Shown: one piece after another, positions 44,354 to 52,058 of the stretch
Position numbering within the stretch: position 1 is the stretch's first letter
Layout: each line of letters begins with the position of its first letter
Assembly (NCBI GenBank): GCA_963676355.1
Contig: OY781093.1
Location: forward strand, 372,001 to 436,000
Source: JAGLOK01 sp963676355
GTDB lineage: Bacteria > Bacillota > Clostridia > Christensenellales > UMGS416
Direction: 5' to 3'
Length of the DNA stretch: 64,000 bases
Program-made: the position numbers and the translations under genes
The notes under the pieces: model-generated
Databases searched by the model: none
What the model was told of the DNA's origin: nothing
What the model saw: the letters and a program-made list of their open reading frames with translations, nothing else

Positions 44354-44395
44354 CCAACTTAATCAAATTGTAAGTCTTTTTTAAGTTGGTGTCAA
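44354..44395 (-). promoter_or_regulatory. Rhamnose operon promoter with inverted-repeat operator
   Basis: On the minus strand TTGACA (44390-44395), an exact 17-base spacer and TACAAT (44367-44372). A 9-bp inverted repeat, CCAACTTAA/TTAAGTTGG (44381-44389 and 44354-44362), has one arm in the spacer and the other just downstream of the -10 box. A repressor bound there would block the promoter. The binding protein is not encoded next to it. Confidence 0.7.
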
Positions 44396-44455
44396 TACAG
44401 TTTGCTTGGTTTTTGTTGTGCTTTTATTTGGTTTTATTGGATTTTGATAAAAAAT

Positions 44456-44481
44456 AAGCAACCTTTTTGAAAAAGATTGCT
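44456..44481 (-). terminator. Terminator of the cupin gene
   Basis: Imperfect hairpin (AAGCAA...TTGCTT with an inner CTTTTT/AAAAAG stem) followed on the minus strand by a T-rich tract, 22 bases after the cupin stop codon. Confidence 0.65.
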
Positions 44482-44502
44482 TGATGTTAATAATTAGGTT
44501 AA

Positions 44503-45006
44503 TTATAGTGGTTTAAACTCTACAGATTTGTCATCTTTGTAGTCTACTACTATACAATCATTTTTATAGGTTCTTTCAGGAAGAACAATCACAGTATTTA
44601 CGGCTTCATCACCTGCTGCAAACGGAGCATGATGCCACACTCCCCTTCTTATAACAACCAGTGTTCCTTTTGGAACAAAGAAAATCTCAAACTCATTGGG
44701 ATCAATATCGTCAGGTGTTGCCACTCCAACATGAATATAAATATCGCCATCCAAAGGCAGTATTATTTCATTTGCATAGTTATGATACTCTGCTACATCG
44801 ACAATATAATCACGCTTTTTTACTCTGCATATGGAGTATGATGAAGTTCCTTGATTATCATCTTGAATAATATCTCTGAAAAATTCAATTGGTTTTGAGC
44901 CTATATGAACCGATTGCGGATTAATCATCTCAGAGTATGTTCCGTACTTTTTGAAGCCTTCAAGTGTAAGTTTCTTTGCTGTTTTTGTAATCATGATATT
45001 CTCCAA
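44503..45006 (-). CDS. Cupin protein, ureidoglycolate-lyase-like
   Basis: This 167-residue beta-barrel protein has NEIILPLDGDIYIHVG, FFVPKGTLVVIRRGVWHHAPF and a final VDYKD, resembling the AllA/ureidoglycolate lyase group of cupins. The WHHAPF histidines are candidate metal or substrate ligands. No other purine or allantoin gene is nearby. It precedes the rhamnose operon but has its own promoter and terminator, so its link to rhamnose is uncertain; a sugar-related cupin is equally possible. Confidence 0.6.
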   Translation of the reverse strand: MENIMITKTAKKLTLEGFKKYGTYSEMINPQSVHIGSKPIEFFRDIIQDDNQGTSSYSICRVKKRDYIVDVAEYHNYANEIILPLDGDIYIHVGVATPDDIDPNEFEIFFVPKGTLVVIRRGVWHHAPFAAGDEAVNTVIVLPERTYKNDCIVVDYKDDKSVEFKPL

Positions 45007-45022
45007 AATCTATTTTTATATT

Positions 45023-45037
45023 AATACTATAAGTATT
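45023..45037 (-). promoter_or_regulatory. Palindrome over the cupin -10 region
   Basis: AATACT-ata-AGTATT is a 15-bp inverted repeat covering TATAGT on the minus strand, the likely -10 box of the cupin gene about 20 bases upstream of its start. The -35 is weak. Candidate operator. Confidence 0.35.
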
Positions 45038-45183
45038 TTCTAAAATATACAAGTAAAAGCTAGAAATTATAAATGGGATTGTAAGTTAAATCTCTAAAAT
45101 GTAGCTCTAGATTGATAAAATGCATATTTCGATGAGTAAAATGTGGTTTTCAGCCATAAATTCGATATGGCTCTTTTTTTGTG

Positions 45184-45233
45184 TTGACCACATTGGTCAA
45201 CAGTGCTATTATTGAATTGACCACATTGGTCAA
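45184..45233 (+). promoter_or_regulatory. TetR-operon promoter with twin 17-bp palindromic operators
   Basis: TTGACCACATTGGTCAA occurs twice (45184-45200 and 45217-45233), each with 7-bp arms around CAT, spaced 33 bases start to start (about three helical turns). The first copy supplies the -35 (TTGACC, 45184-45189); TATTAT (45207-45212) follows at 17 bases, and the second copy covers the expected transcription start. This fits autorepression by the TetR protein encoded next. Confidence 0.75.
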
Positions 45234-45262
45234 TGATGCATCAAATAGAAAGAAGAATTTTA

Positions 45263-45892
45263 ATGGAAGATATACTGAAAAACCTAGACTCAGAAAAAAA
45301 AGATAGAATCATAAATAGCGCTATAGAGGAATTTTCTCTATATCCGTTTGAAAAAGCGTCCACCAACAATATTGTTAAAAATGCCGGAATATCCAAAGGG
45401 CTTCTTTTTCATTACTTTAACAGCAAGCAGGACTTGTATGAAAAGCTAATCGGGTTTGTCATAAACAAACTCTACAATGAGATTTCATCAAAGATAAGCT
45501 GGGAGGAACAAGATTTATTGGAGAGAATCAAAAAGCTTGTCATTGCAAAGATGAAAATCAGCGAGAAATATCCCAATATGTTTGATTTCATAGTAAAGGT
45601 TTTTTCTCACAAAAAAGCAATGAATGTGGACGATGTGTATGAGCTTTATGGTAAATACGGAATAAATTTTGAAACAATGCTTAATGATATATATACAAAA
45701 AATGTGGATTATTCGCTGTTTCAAAATCCTGATGAGATTCAAAAGGACATAAACATAGTCCAGTGGACGCTTGAAAAATATTCAGAGCAAATGCTATCAA
45801 CAATAAGTGAAGAAAATACTTTGAATTTTGATAAAATTGTAGCAGGGCTGGATGAATATTTAGATATTCTAAAAAGGACGATTTATAAATAA
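45263..45892 (+). CDS. TetR-family transcriptional regulator
   Basis: This 209-residue regulator has an N-terminal TetR helix-turn-helix (IINSAIEEFSLYPFEKASTNNIVKNAGISKGLLFHYFNSKQDL) and a helical ligand-binding half without a recognised family. It probably represses itself and the ABC exporter genes that follow by binding the two palindromes just upstream. The ATG at 45263 is chosen because AAGAAG lies 6-7 bases before it and the protein begins as usual for the family; an ATG at 45233 would lie inside the second operator. Confidence 0.85.
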   Translation: MEDILKNLDSEKKDRIINSAIEEFSLYPFEKASTNNIVKNAGISKGLLFHYFNSKQDLYEKLIGFVINKLYNEISSKISWEEQDLLERIKKLVIAKMKISEKYPNMFDFIVKVFSHKKAMNVDDVYELYGKYGINFETMLNDIYTKNVDYSLFQNPDEIQKDINIVQWTLEKYSEQMLSTISEENTLNFDKIVAGLDEYLDILKRTIYK

Positions 45893-45916
45893 TTTATATT
45901 TGGGAAGGAGCACAAA

Positions 45917-46771
45917 ATGATTACTGTTGAAAACCTCTACCACTCCTATACGAAGGATGACAAGTTCGCGGTGAAAGACGCAAGCTTTGAGATCCCAAAA
46001 GGTGAAGTCTTCGGCTTCCTAGGCCCGTCTGGTGCGGGCAAATCTACAACACAGGGCGTGCTTACAGGGCTTTTGCGCCTGCAGCAGGGCAATGTGAAGG
46101 TGGCAGGCTATGATGTAAAGGAAATCAAACGCAGTATGTTTAATAAAATTGGCATGTCGTTTGAGCAGTCCAATGTTTATAGCAAACTTACAGCCAAAGA
46201 AAACCTGAACTTTTACTCAAAGCTTTTTGATGTGCCGACACGCGATCCTGATGAGCTTTTAAAGATTGTTGGGCTTGATGGCAAGGGGGACAAACGAGCA
46301 GGTGAGTTTTCAAAAGGAATGAAGCATCGCTTAACATTTGCCCGCAGCATGATAAACAATCCGGAACTATGGTTTTTGGATGAGCCGACCACAGGCCTTG
46401 ATCCTGCAATTGCCTCGACTATAAAAAAGATTATTCGCGAGCAAAACGAAAAAGGCGTAACAATTTTCCTTACTACACACAATATGTTCATAGCAGATGA
46501 ATTGTGCGACCGAGTTGCATTCATTGTGGATGGCGAAATTAAGCTTATCGACAGCCCGAAGAACCTAAAGCTTCAATATGGTGAAAGTGTTGTTGATGTG
46601 GAATATTCAAATGAAGGCAAGCTTTTGACAAAGTCATTTTCATTGACCGATGAAAAGAGCAAGAAGGACTTGGCTCAAGTTATCGCAAATGAGAATATTA
46701 TCACCATGCATACAGAAGAAGCAACACTAGAGGAGATATTTATCAAAGTTACCGGAAGGGAGCTGGTATAG
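45917..46771 (+). CDS. ABC transporter ATPase (drug/antibiotic efflux type)
   Basis: This 284-residue ATPase subunit has Walker A GPSGAGKST near residue 36, FSKGMKHRLTFARSM as signature, and LWFLDEPTTGLD as Walker B. Sequence style and operon context (two ABC-2 permease genes behind, TetR ahead) fit a two-permease exporter, of the kind that exports drugs, lipids or peptides. GGAAGGAG precedes the ATG. Confidence 0.92.
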   Translation: MITVENLYHSYTKDDKFAVKDASFEIPKGEVFGFLGPSGAGKSTTQGVLTGLLRLQQGNVKVAGYDVKEIKRSMFNKIGMSFEQSNVYSKLTAKENLNFYSKLFDVPTRDPDELLKIVGLDGKGDKRAGEFSKGMKHRLTFARSMINNPELWFLDEPTTGLDPAIASTIKKIIREQNEKGVTIFLTTHNMFIADELCDRVAFIVDGEIKLIDSPKNLKLQYGESVVDVEYSNEGKLLTKSFSLTDEKSKKDLAQVIANENIITMHTEEATLEEIFIKVTGRELV

Positions 46772-46772
46772 C

Positions 46773-47876
46773 ATGAAATTGTGGTCTAGTTTCTTAAAGG
46801 AACTGACAATAGCTTCAAGAGGATTCTACTTCTATGTGGAGATCTTCATGGCTTTTATACTTTTGTTTGTACTGCTATTTGTGGTTCCTGAAAATTTTAA
46901 TAATGTAGAAGAAGAGTATCTTTACCTTGAGTTTCCAAACGAACAGGTTCTTGAAGCATATATTGAAAACAATGTGGATGAAGATGCAATGGTTGAAGAA
47001 ACTGTTATAAAGCTTAAAAAAGAGGAGATTCCTGTCACTAAATATGAAAACGAAGAAAGTCGTATGTACTTGTTTAAAACTGAACAAGATCTTATAAAAG
47101 TGTCAAAAGAAAAGCATAAGCTTGGAATATCTGGGGTCATGAATGATGAATATGAGCTTAGCATGACCTACTACACTCAAGGCAACGAAACAGAGAAGTT
47201 TATAAATGTTTTGAAGCTTATAAATGTTAACGACAAACAAGTGCTAGAAGATGCTTTTAATGAGCAAGAGGTAAAGACAATCTCTAATGATTATGTTGAG
47301 CTTTCTGACAGAGAAAATCTATTGCCTGTGTTCCTTGCTTTCAACGGATCGCTTATGGGATTGTTTATTATGGCAGCATATGTGTTCCTGGACAAAAAGG
47401 AAGGCGTAATAAAGGCTTTTGCTGTGACCTCGGCATCGGTGGGGAAATATCTTATGAGTAAGATGCTGATGCTGACTGTGACATCGATTGTGACTTCGCT
47501 TATTTTAATCATTCCTGTAATGGGAATGAAGGTGAATTATCTGCTTGTAATTTTGATGCTTATTCCCACTGGCTTTTTTGCATCGGTACTTGGTCTTTTG
47601 ATTGCAAGCTACTTTGACGACATGGTTAAATCCTTTGGTGTTATGTATCTTGTGATGATAAGCATGATGCTTCCTGCAATTGCATATTATGTGCCGAGCT
47701 GGGATCCATTATGGCTGAAGTTTATACCAAGCTACTATATAGTATATGGGTTTAAAGAAATATTTATAAAAGGCGACACTCCTTTTATTCTGTTGATAGC
47801 ACTCGGTTATCTCGTGGTTTCAACCATACTGTTTGTGTGGGCGAACTTGCGCTATAAACGCACGCTGTCTGTTTAG
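46773..47876 (+). CDS. ABC-2 type permease
   Basis: This 367-residue membrane subunit has a first helix near residues 17-37, then a long outside loop (about residues 40-180, acidic), then five helices clustered at about residues 187-360. This plan (one helix, large extracellular domain, five helices) is that of ABC-2 exporters. It starts one base after the ATPase stop codon. The substrate is unknown. The next gene is a second, shorter permease. Confidence 0.85.
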   Translation: MKLWSSFLKELTIASRGFYFYVEIFMAFILLFVLLFVVPENFNNVEEEYLYLEFPNEQVLEAYIENNVDEDAMVEETVIKLKKEEIPVTKYENEESRMYLFKTEQDLIKVSKEKHKLGISGVMNDEYELSMTYYTQGNETEKFINVLKLINVNDKQVLEDAFNEQEVKTISNDYVELSDRENLLPVFLAFNGSLMGLFIMAAYVFLDKKEGVIKAFAVTSASVGKYLMSKMLMLTVTSIVTSLILIIPVMGMKVNYLLVILMLIPTGFFASVLGLLIASYFDDMVKSFGVMYLVMISMMLPAIAYYVPSWDPLWLKFIPSYYIVYGFKEIFIKGDTPFILLIALGYLVVSTILFVWANLRYKRTLSV

Positions 47877-47886
47877 GGGGCTACTT

Positions 47887-48894
47887 ATGTTTAAGAAAAT
47901 GATGATAGTATTTAAAAGAGACCTCGGTGTAAGCTATAGGGATGCGATGAGTTTGTTTATGATATTCATTCCTATAATTCTCGCAATCGCAGTAAATTTC
48001 TTTGCTCCCGGCATTGAAGATACCATGCTCAATGTCGCTGTGATTGAAGGAGAAAATACAGAGCTTGCACAGTATCTTGAGGACTTTTCAAAAGTGTATG
48101 AATATAAAGATTACGATGCTTTGGAAGAGAGGGTATTAAGGCGAGACAATGTTATCGCTATTGTAGACAAAGGTGAAGATTCGTACATTCTTGCACAGGG
48201 AAACGAGCCACAGGAAGTGGTGGACTATGCAAAGCTACTAAAAAGCTACTTTGAAGAAGGTAAGAAAATCGACGACTCAACTTCTAAAATTGAAAGCTTT
48301 GGTGTTAAAACGCCACCAACAAAAATGCTTTGGGCTAACATGGGGATATTGCTAACTACAATGCTTGCGGGCATGTATATATCACTTAACATTGTAGAAG
48401 AAAAGATGGACAATACAATAAGTGCTATAAATGTTGCCCCAATTAGCCGCACGGCATGGATATTCGGAAAAAGCGTGATGGGCGTTATTATTGCCTTGAT
48501 TGGGAGTGTTGCCATGGTTCTTATAATGGGAATTGCGGGTAACGTGAACTTTATCCAGCTTTTGATATTCGTTTTGATATCAGCACTCATTGGAATTATG
48601 ATAGGCTTCCTTCAGGGGGTCAACAGCGATGATGTAATGACGGCGGTCGGCAGCACAAAGATGATATTTTTTCCGCTGGCAGGATCTGTTGCCGCATATG
48701 AATTTATGGCTCAAAAGTGGCAGTGGACATTCTGGTGGTCACCTTATTACTGGGTGTACCGAGGAAATGTCGCCATTTTAAACGGTGACATGACTTGGCT
48801 TAACCTTCTGCTTCATGGAGGCGTTGTGCTTTTGATATCTGCTCTTGTATATCTATATACAGCTCCGAGGATTAGAAAAGGGCTTGAAAGATAG
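47887..48894 (+). CDS. ABC-2 type permease (second subunit)
   Basis: This 335-residue protein has the same plan as the gene before: one helix near residue 15-35, an extracellular loop of about 100 residues, then a five-helix bundle ending in YLYTAPRIRKGLER. The ATG at 47887 is chosen because AGGGGG lies about 7 bases upstream, beyond the stop of the previous gene; the longer in-frame form overlaps that gene by 40 bases. The two permeases probably form a heterodimer with the ATPase. Confidence 0.85.
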   Translation: MFKKMMIVFKRDLGVSYRDAMSLFMIFIPIILAIAVNFFAPGIEDTMLNVAVIEGENTELAQYLEDFSKVYEYKDYDALEERVLRRDNVIAIVDKGEDSYILAQGNEPQEVVDYAKLLKSYFEEGKKIDDSTSKIESFGVKTPPTKMLWANMGILLTTMLAGMYISLNIVEEKMDNTISAINVAPISRTAWIFGKSVMGVIIALIGSVAMVLIMGIAGNVNFIQLLIFVLISALIGIMIGFLQGVNSDDVMTAVGSTKMIFFPLAGSVAAYEFMAQKWQWTFWWSPYYWVYRGNVAILNGDMTWLNLLLHGGVVLLISALVYLYTAPRIRKGLER

Positions 48895-48897
48895 GAC

Positions 48898-48927
48898 TTG
48901 ACGCACATTAGGTGTGGGACTTATAAA
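48898..48927 (+). promoter_or_regulatory. Promoter of the small membrane protein gene
   Basis: TTGACG (48898-48903), 18-base spacer, TATAAA (48922-48927), just after the permease stop codon; the small gene can thus be expressed apart from the exporter. Confidence 0.5.
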
Positions 48928-48950
48928 TTGTTTTTGAAAGGAGAAGTATT

Positions 48951-49166
48951 ATGAATGGATGGGCATTAGGCGGATTACTATGTATTATTTACACAGTAGT
49001 TGTGGGAGGACTTGCGATAAAGAAATCTCCGGGACTTCTTAAACTCGTAAAAATGAAACTTGGCAAAAACATGAGTGACGAAAAGGCAAGAACTATCACA
49101 ATGGTTTTTGCAGGACTAATAGGGGCATTTGGCGTGTTTTGCTTCATAATGGCAGGAACAATGTAG
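48951..49166 (+). CDS. Small two-helix membrane protein
   Basis: This 71-residue protein has two hydrophobic segments (about residues 4-22 and 47-68) joined by a basic loop (KSPGLLKLVKMKLGKN). I do not recognise a family. AAAGGAG precedes the ATG at good spacing, and a terminator follows, so it is a real gene. Position behind an exporter operon could mean a helper role, but it also has its own promoter. Confidence 0.65.
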   Translation: MNGWALGGLLCIIYTVVVGGLAIKKSPGLLKLVKMKLGKNMSDEKARTITMVFAGLIGAFGVFCFIMAGTM

Positions 49167-49188
49167 ACAAAGTATTTTTAAAGTATTT

Positions 49189-49219
49189 AAAGGAGAAAGC
49201 CGCTGGCTTTCTCCTTTTT
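49189..49219 (+). terminator. Terminator after the exporter region
   Basis: Perfect 13-bp stem (49189-49201 with 49205-49217; AAAGGAGAAAGCC), loop GCT, followed by T. Strong intrinsic terminator. Confidence 0.88.
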
Positions 49220-49312
49220 AATAAAATAATGCAGTAATAGAATAAAAAATTGAATTTACTATTAAAATAAATAGTGATAATATTAGATTTAACTACGTTC
49301 ATGGAGGAAGAT

Positions 49313-50797
49313 ATGATAAACATACCAAAGGTAAAACTCGGAATCGTTGCGGTAAGCCGTGATTGTTTCCCAATTTCACTATCACAGACAAGAAGAGGCG
49401 AGGTTGTCTCTGCTTATAAATCAGCAGGCGGCGAGGTTATAGAGCTTAAAACAACAATAGAAAATGAGAACGATGCAATGAAAGCTCTTGATGAAGCAAA
49501 TTCAGCGGGCGTCAACGCGTTGGTCATATATCTCGGCAACTTCGGACCTGAAGGCCCTGAAACACTCATAGCACAAAAATTTGATGGACCGTGCATGTTT
49601 GTGGCTGCTGCTGAAGAATCAGCAGACAAGCTTATAGGGGGCAGAGGAGATGCCTATTGTGGAATGCTTAATGCAAGTTACAACATCGGAATTCGTGGAT
49701 TAAAAAATGCATATATTCCAGAATATCCGGTTGGTGATTTTAAAGAAGTCGCAGCGAAAATAGCAGAATTTGAGCCTATCGCACGCATACTAATTGGCGT
49801 ATCAAAATTAAAAGTTATTTCATTTGGCCCTAGACCATTTGATTTTGTTGCATGTAATGCACCGATAAAGCCTTTGTATGACATGGGAATAGAAATTCAG
49901 GAAAACTCGGAGCTTGACCTTTTTGGTGCATATAACGCTCACGAAAATGATGCAAGGATTCCAGAAGTTGTGGCTGACATGGAAAAAGAGCTTGGTTCAG
50001 GCAACAATTATTCAACTGTTTTAACAAAGCTTGCACAATATGAAGTGACTCTCCTTGACTGGATTGAAGAAAATCGCGGCGCAAGTGAGTATGTTACACT
50101 TGCATCGAAGTGCTGGCCTGCTTTCCAAGAGATGTTTGGATTTGTGCCTTGCTATGTAAACTCCCGCTTGGCTTCTCGTGGAATACCTGTTGCATGTGAA
50201 ACAGACCTTTATGGAGCTGTAACAGAATATGTTATAGCTTGTGCCACAGAGCTGCCGCCAACGCTTCTTGATATAAACAATACAGTGCCTTATGACATGT
50301 ACGAAAGCGACATCAAAGGCAAGTTTGACTATGAAGCAAATGACGTATTCATGGGTTTCCATTGCGGAAACACACCAAGCTGCCATCTTGTAAATCCACA
50401 GATGAAATATCAGCTTATAATGCACAGACTGCTTGAGCCAGACAGCGAGCCCGACATCACACGCGGAACGCTTGAAAGCGACATTAAGCCCGGAGACATC
50501 ACTTTCTTCAGGCTTCAGTCAGCAGCAGACACTAGCCTTCACAGCTATATAGCACAAGGCGAGATTCTTCCTGTTGAAACAAAATCATTCGGCGGAATAG
50601 GCATCTTTGCTATAAAAGAAATGTCTCGTTTTTATCGCCACGTATTAGTTGCAAAGCGCTATCCTCATCATGGCGGCGTGGCATTTGCACATGTTGGCAA
50701 AGCACTCTTTGCGGCAATGAAAATGCTCGGTGTTGAAGATGTAGCTTTCAACCAGCCGAAAAACATGCTTTACAAGGACGAAAATCCGTTTGCATAA
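49313..50797 (+). CDS. L-fucose/L-arabinose isomerase family protein
   Basis: This 494-residue protein of the L-fucose/L-arabinose isomerase fold has VYLGNFGPEGPE-like NALVIYLGNFGPEG near residue 75, a middle domain with CWPAFQEMFGFVPC and ETDLYGAV, a central MGFHCGNTPSC, and a C-terminal HHGGVAFAHVG. The acidic metal ligands (Glu in ACETDLYG) and His residues fit the family. It is shorter than FucI (about 590 residues), like the smaller uncharacterised branch. The ATG at 49313 is fixed by GGAGGAAG. It stands alone, so the sugar is unknown. Confidence 0.8.
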   Translation: MINIPKVKLGIVAVSRDCFPISLSQTRRGEVVSAYKSAGGEVIELKTTIENENDAMKALDEANSAGVNALVIYLGNFGPEGPETLIAQKFDGPCMFVAAAEESADKLIGGRGDAYCGMLNASYNIGIRGLKNAYIPEYPVGDFKEVAAKIAEFEPIARILIGVSKLKVISFGPRPFDFVACNAPIKPLYDMGIEIQENSELDLFGAYNAHENDARIPEVVADMEKELGSGNNYSTVLTKLAQYEVTLLDWIEENRGASEYVTLASKCWPAFQEMFGFVPCYVNSRLASRGIPVACETDLYGAVTEYVIACATELPPTLLDINNTVPYDMYESDIKGKFDYEANDVFMGFHCGNTPSCHLVNPQMKYQLIMHRLLEPDSEPDITRGTLESDIKPGDITFFRLQSAADTSLHSYIAQGEILPVETKSFGGIGIFAIKEMSRFYRHVLVAKRYPHHGGVAFAHVGKALFAAMKMLGVEDVAFNQPKNMLYKDENPFA

Positions 50798-50815
50798 ATA
50801 AAAGTCATAAACTTC

Positions 50816-50847
50816 AAAAGACGCCTAGGTTAGGCGTCTTTTTTTAA
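50816..50847 (+). terminator. Isomerase gene terminator
   Basis: Perfect stem AAAGACGCCTA/TAGGCGTCTTT with a 3-base loop followed by T residues. Confidence 0.9.
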
Positions 50848-50962
50848 AACTATTTTTGAGGTTCATAAGCGCGGGATGAAAAGAAAGTTAGAAAAAGATT
50901 AGAAGTACTTTTTTTACAATTATATCTGTTATATTCATTTTATGAAACAACAGAGGATTTTA

Positions 50963-51556
50963 ATGAAAAAGACAGATATGTTTGAAAAAAGAATATTCGC
51001 ACTGCTGTATATTTTGACTGTACCGATATACACATTGTCATTCGGCCTTTTAAAGGACCCAATAGAATTTACTCTTTCGCAGATAGGCTACTTGATGCGA
51101 TATAGAGTTGCGTTTATCGTGTGGGGCGTAGTAAGCGGATTTTTACTTATAGCATACTTAATGCATATATATAAAAGAGCCATGTATTTTAGCAGAGCAG
51201 CAAAATTAATTTTAGGCTTGGCGTATTTATTTTTGCTGCTGACTGTGGTAGTGCCTGCGGCAAGATATACAGACAGAGTGCTTTATTACATTCACCTTGT
51301 GTGTGCAGGATTGTTTGTAGGGTGCTTGATTATTTCCATGATAATGTTTGTCAGGTATTTATGTAAAAATACTGTAATTGCAAAAAACATTCCGATAGTT
51401 GTAATGACAGCCTGTATAGTGATTCCTTTTTCTGTGCTTTTGGTGTATGGCAAGCTTACGGGAGTTGCGGAGATGGTGTTTTTCGCTTGCGTAACGGCAG
51501 CAATGATTATTGCGGATGTGAAATTGATGAAGTTAAAGAAGGCGGATGTGGAGTAA
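50963..51556 (+). CDS. Six-helix membrane protein of unknown function
   Basis: This 197-residue protein is almost entirely hydrophobic with six predicted helices and ends in a short charged tail (LKKADVE). I do not recognise the family; DUF998-like proteins have a similar plan. Two in-frame ATGs compete: 50963 has AGAGG 6 bases upstream and is chosen, while 50942 lies just 6 bases after a TATATT box and could be used by a leaderless mRNA. Confidence 0.6.
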   Translation: MKKTDMFEKRIFALLYILTVPIYTLSFGLLKDPIEFTLSQIGYLMRYRVAFIVWGVVSGFLLIAYLMHIYKRAMYFSRAAKLILGLAYLFLLLTVVVPAARYTDRVLYYIHLVCAGLFVGCLIISMIMFVRYLCKNTVIAKNIPIVVMTACIVIPFSVLLVYGKLTGVAEMVFFACVTAAMIIADVKLMKLKKADVE

Positions 51557-51586
51557 GTATTTTCTATGTTCCCTTTTTATATATAA

Positions 51587-51616
51587 AAACAAGGCTGCGT
51601 TTGTGCAGCCTTGTTT
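51587..51616. terminator. Bidirectional terminator
   Basis: 12-bp stem, core ACAAGGCTGC/GCAGCCTTGT (51587-51598 with 51605-51616), between convergent membrane protein genes. Confidence 0.82.
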
Positions 51617-51631
51617 AATATGAGTTTCTAA

Positions 51632-51940
51632 TTATGCAAATTCTGTATGCTTTACTTTCCATTTTTCTAAAGCAATTCCCAGCCAAAAGCCATATATGCC
51701 CACAGTTATGATGCAAAGCAAAAGCCACTTTATCCAGTTGCCAAAAAGACTGACAGCAGTTCCGGTGAATTTTAGTCTTTTGCCTTCCACTACAGTGTGG
51801 TTGATTTTCCATCCGTAAACCATGCACAAAGCCCATGGATAGCAAATGCCCAGAGTAACTGTTGTGACAAGCCATCCCAGTAAACTCCAGCCGATAAGTT
51901 GGAGCAACCCTCCATCAAAATATGAATTTCCCTTTTCCAT
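51632..51940 (-). CDS. DUF898 (YjgN)-like small membrane protein
   Basis: This 102-residue protein has hydrophobic segments at about residues 12-34 and 64-88, with a TLGICYPWALCMVYGWKINHT stretch and a later KWLLLCIITVGIYGFWL. This pattern resembles a single unit of the DUF898/YjgN family, whose members usually carry three or more such units in about 350 residues. It is a minimal version. GAGGGCATTTT precedes the ATG. Monocistronic. Confidence 0.7.
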   Translation of the reverse strand: MEKGNSYFDGGLLQLIGWSLLGWLVTTVTLGICYPWALCMVYGWKINHTVVEGKRLKFTGTAVSLFGNWIKWLLLCIITVGIYGFWLGIALEKWKVKHTEFA

Positions 51941-52058
51941 AAAATGCCCTCTTCTCTTTTTATTTAATTTTATTATAAAAAAGAGTTGTTTGTAAATAAA
52001 TATTTACATTAAAGAGAGTTTTTTTAAATAATAATCTGATTATTTGCTTCTTTTAACG

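Noticed and set aside
45263..48894. Mobile resistance island around the TetR-ABC operon
   Set aside because: No integrase, transposase, terminal repeats or target duplication are visible at either side.
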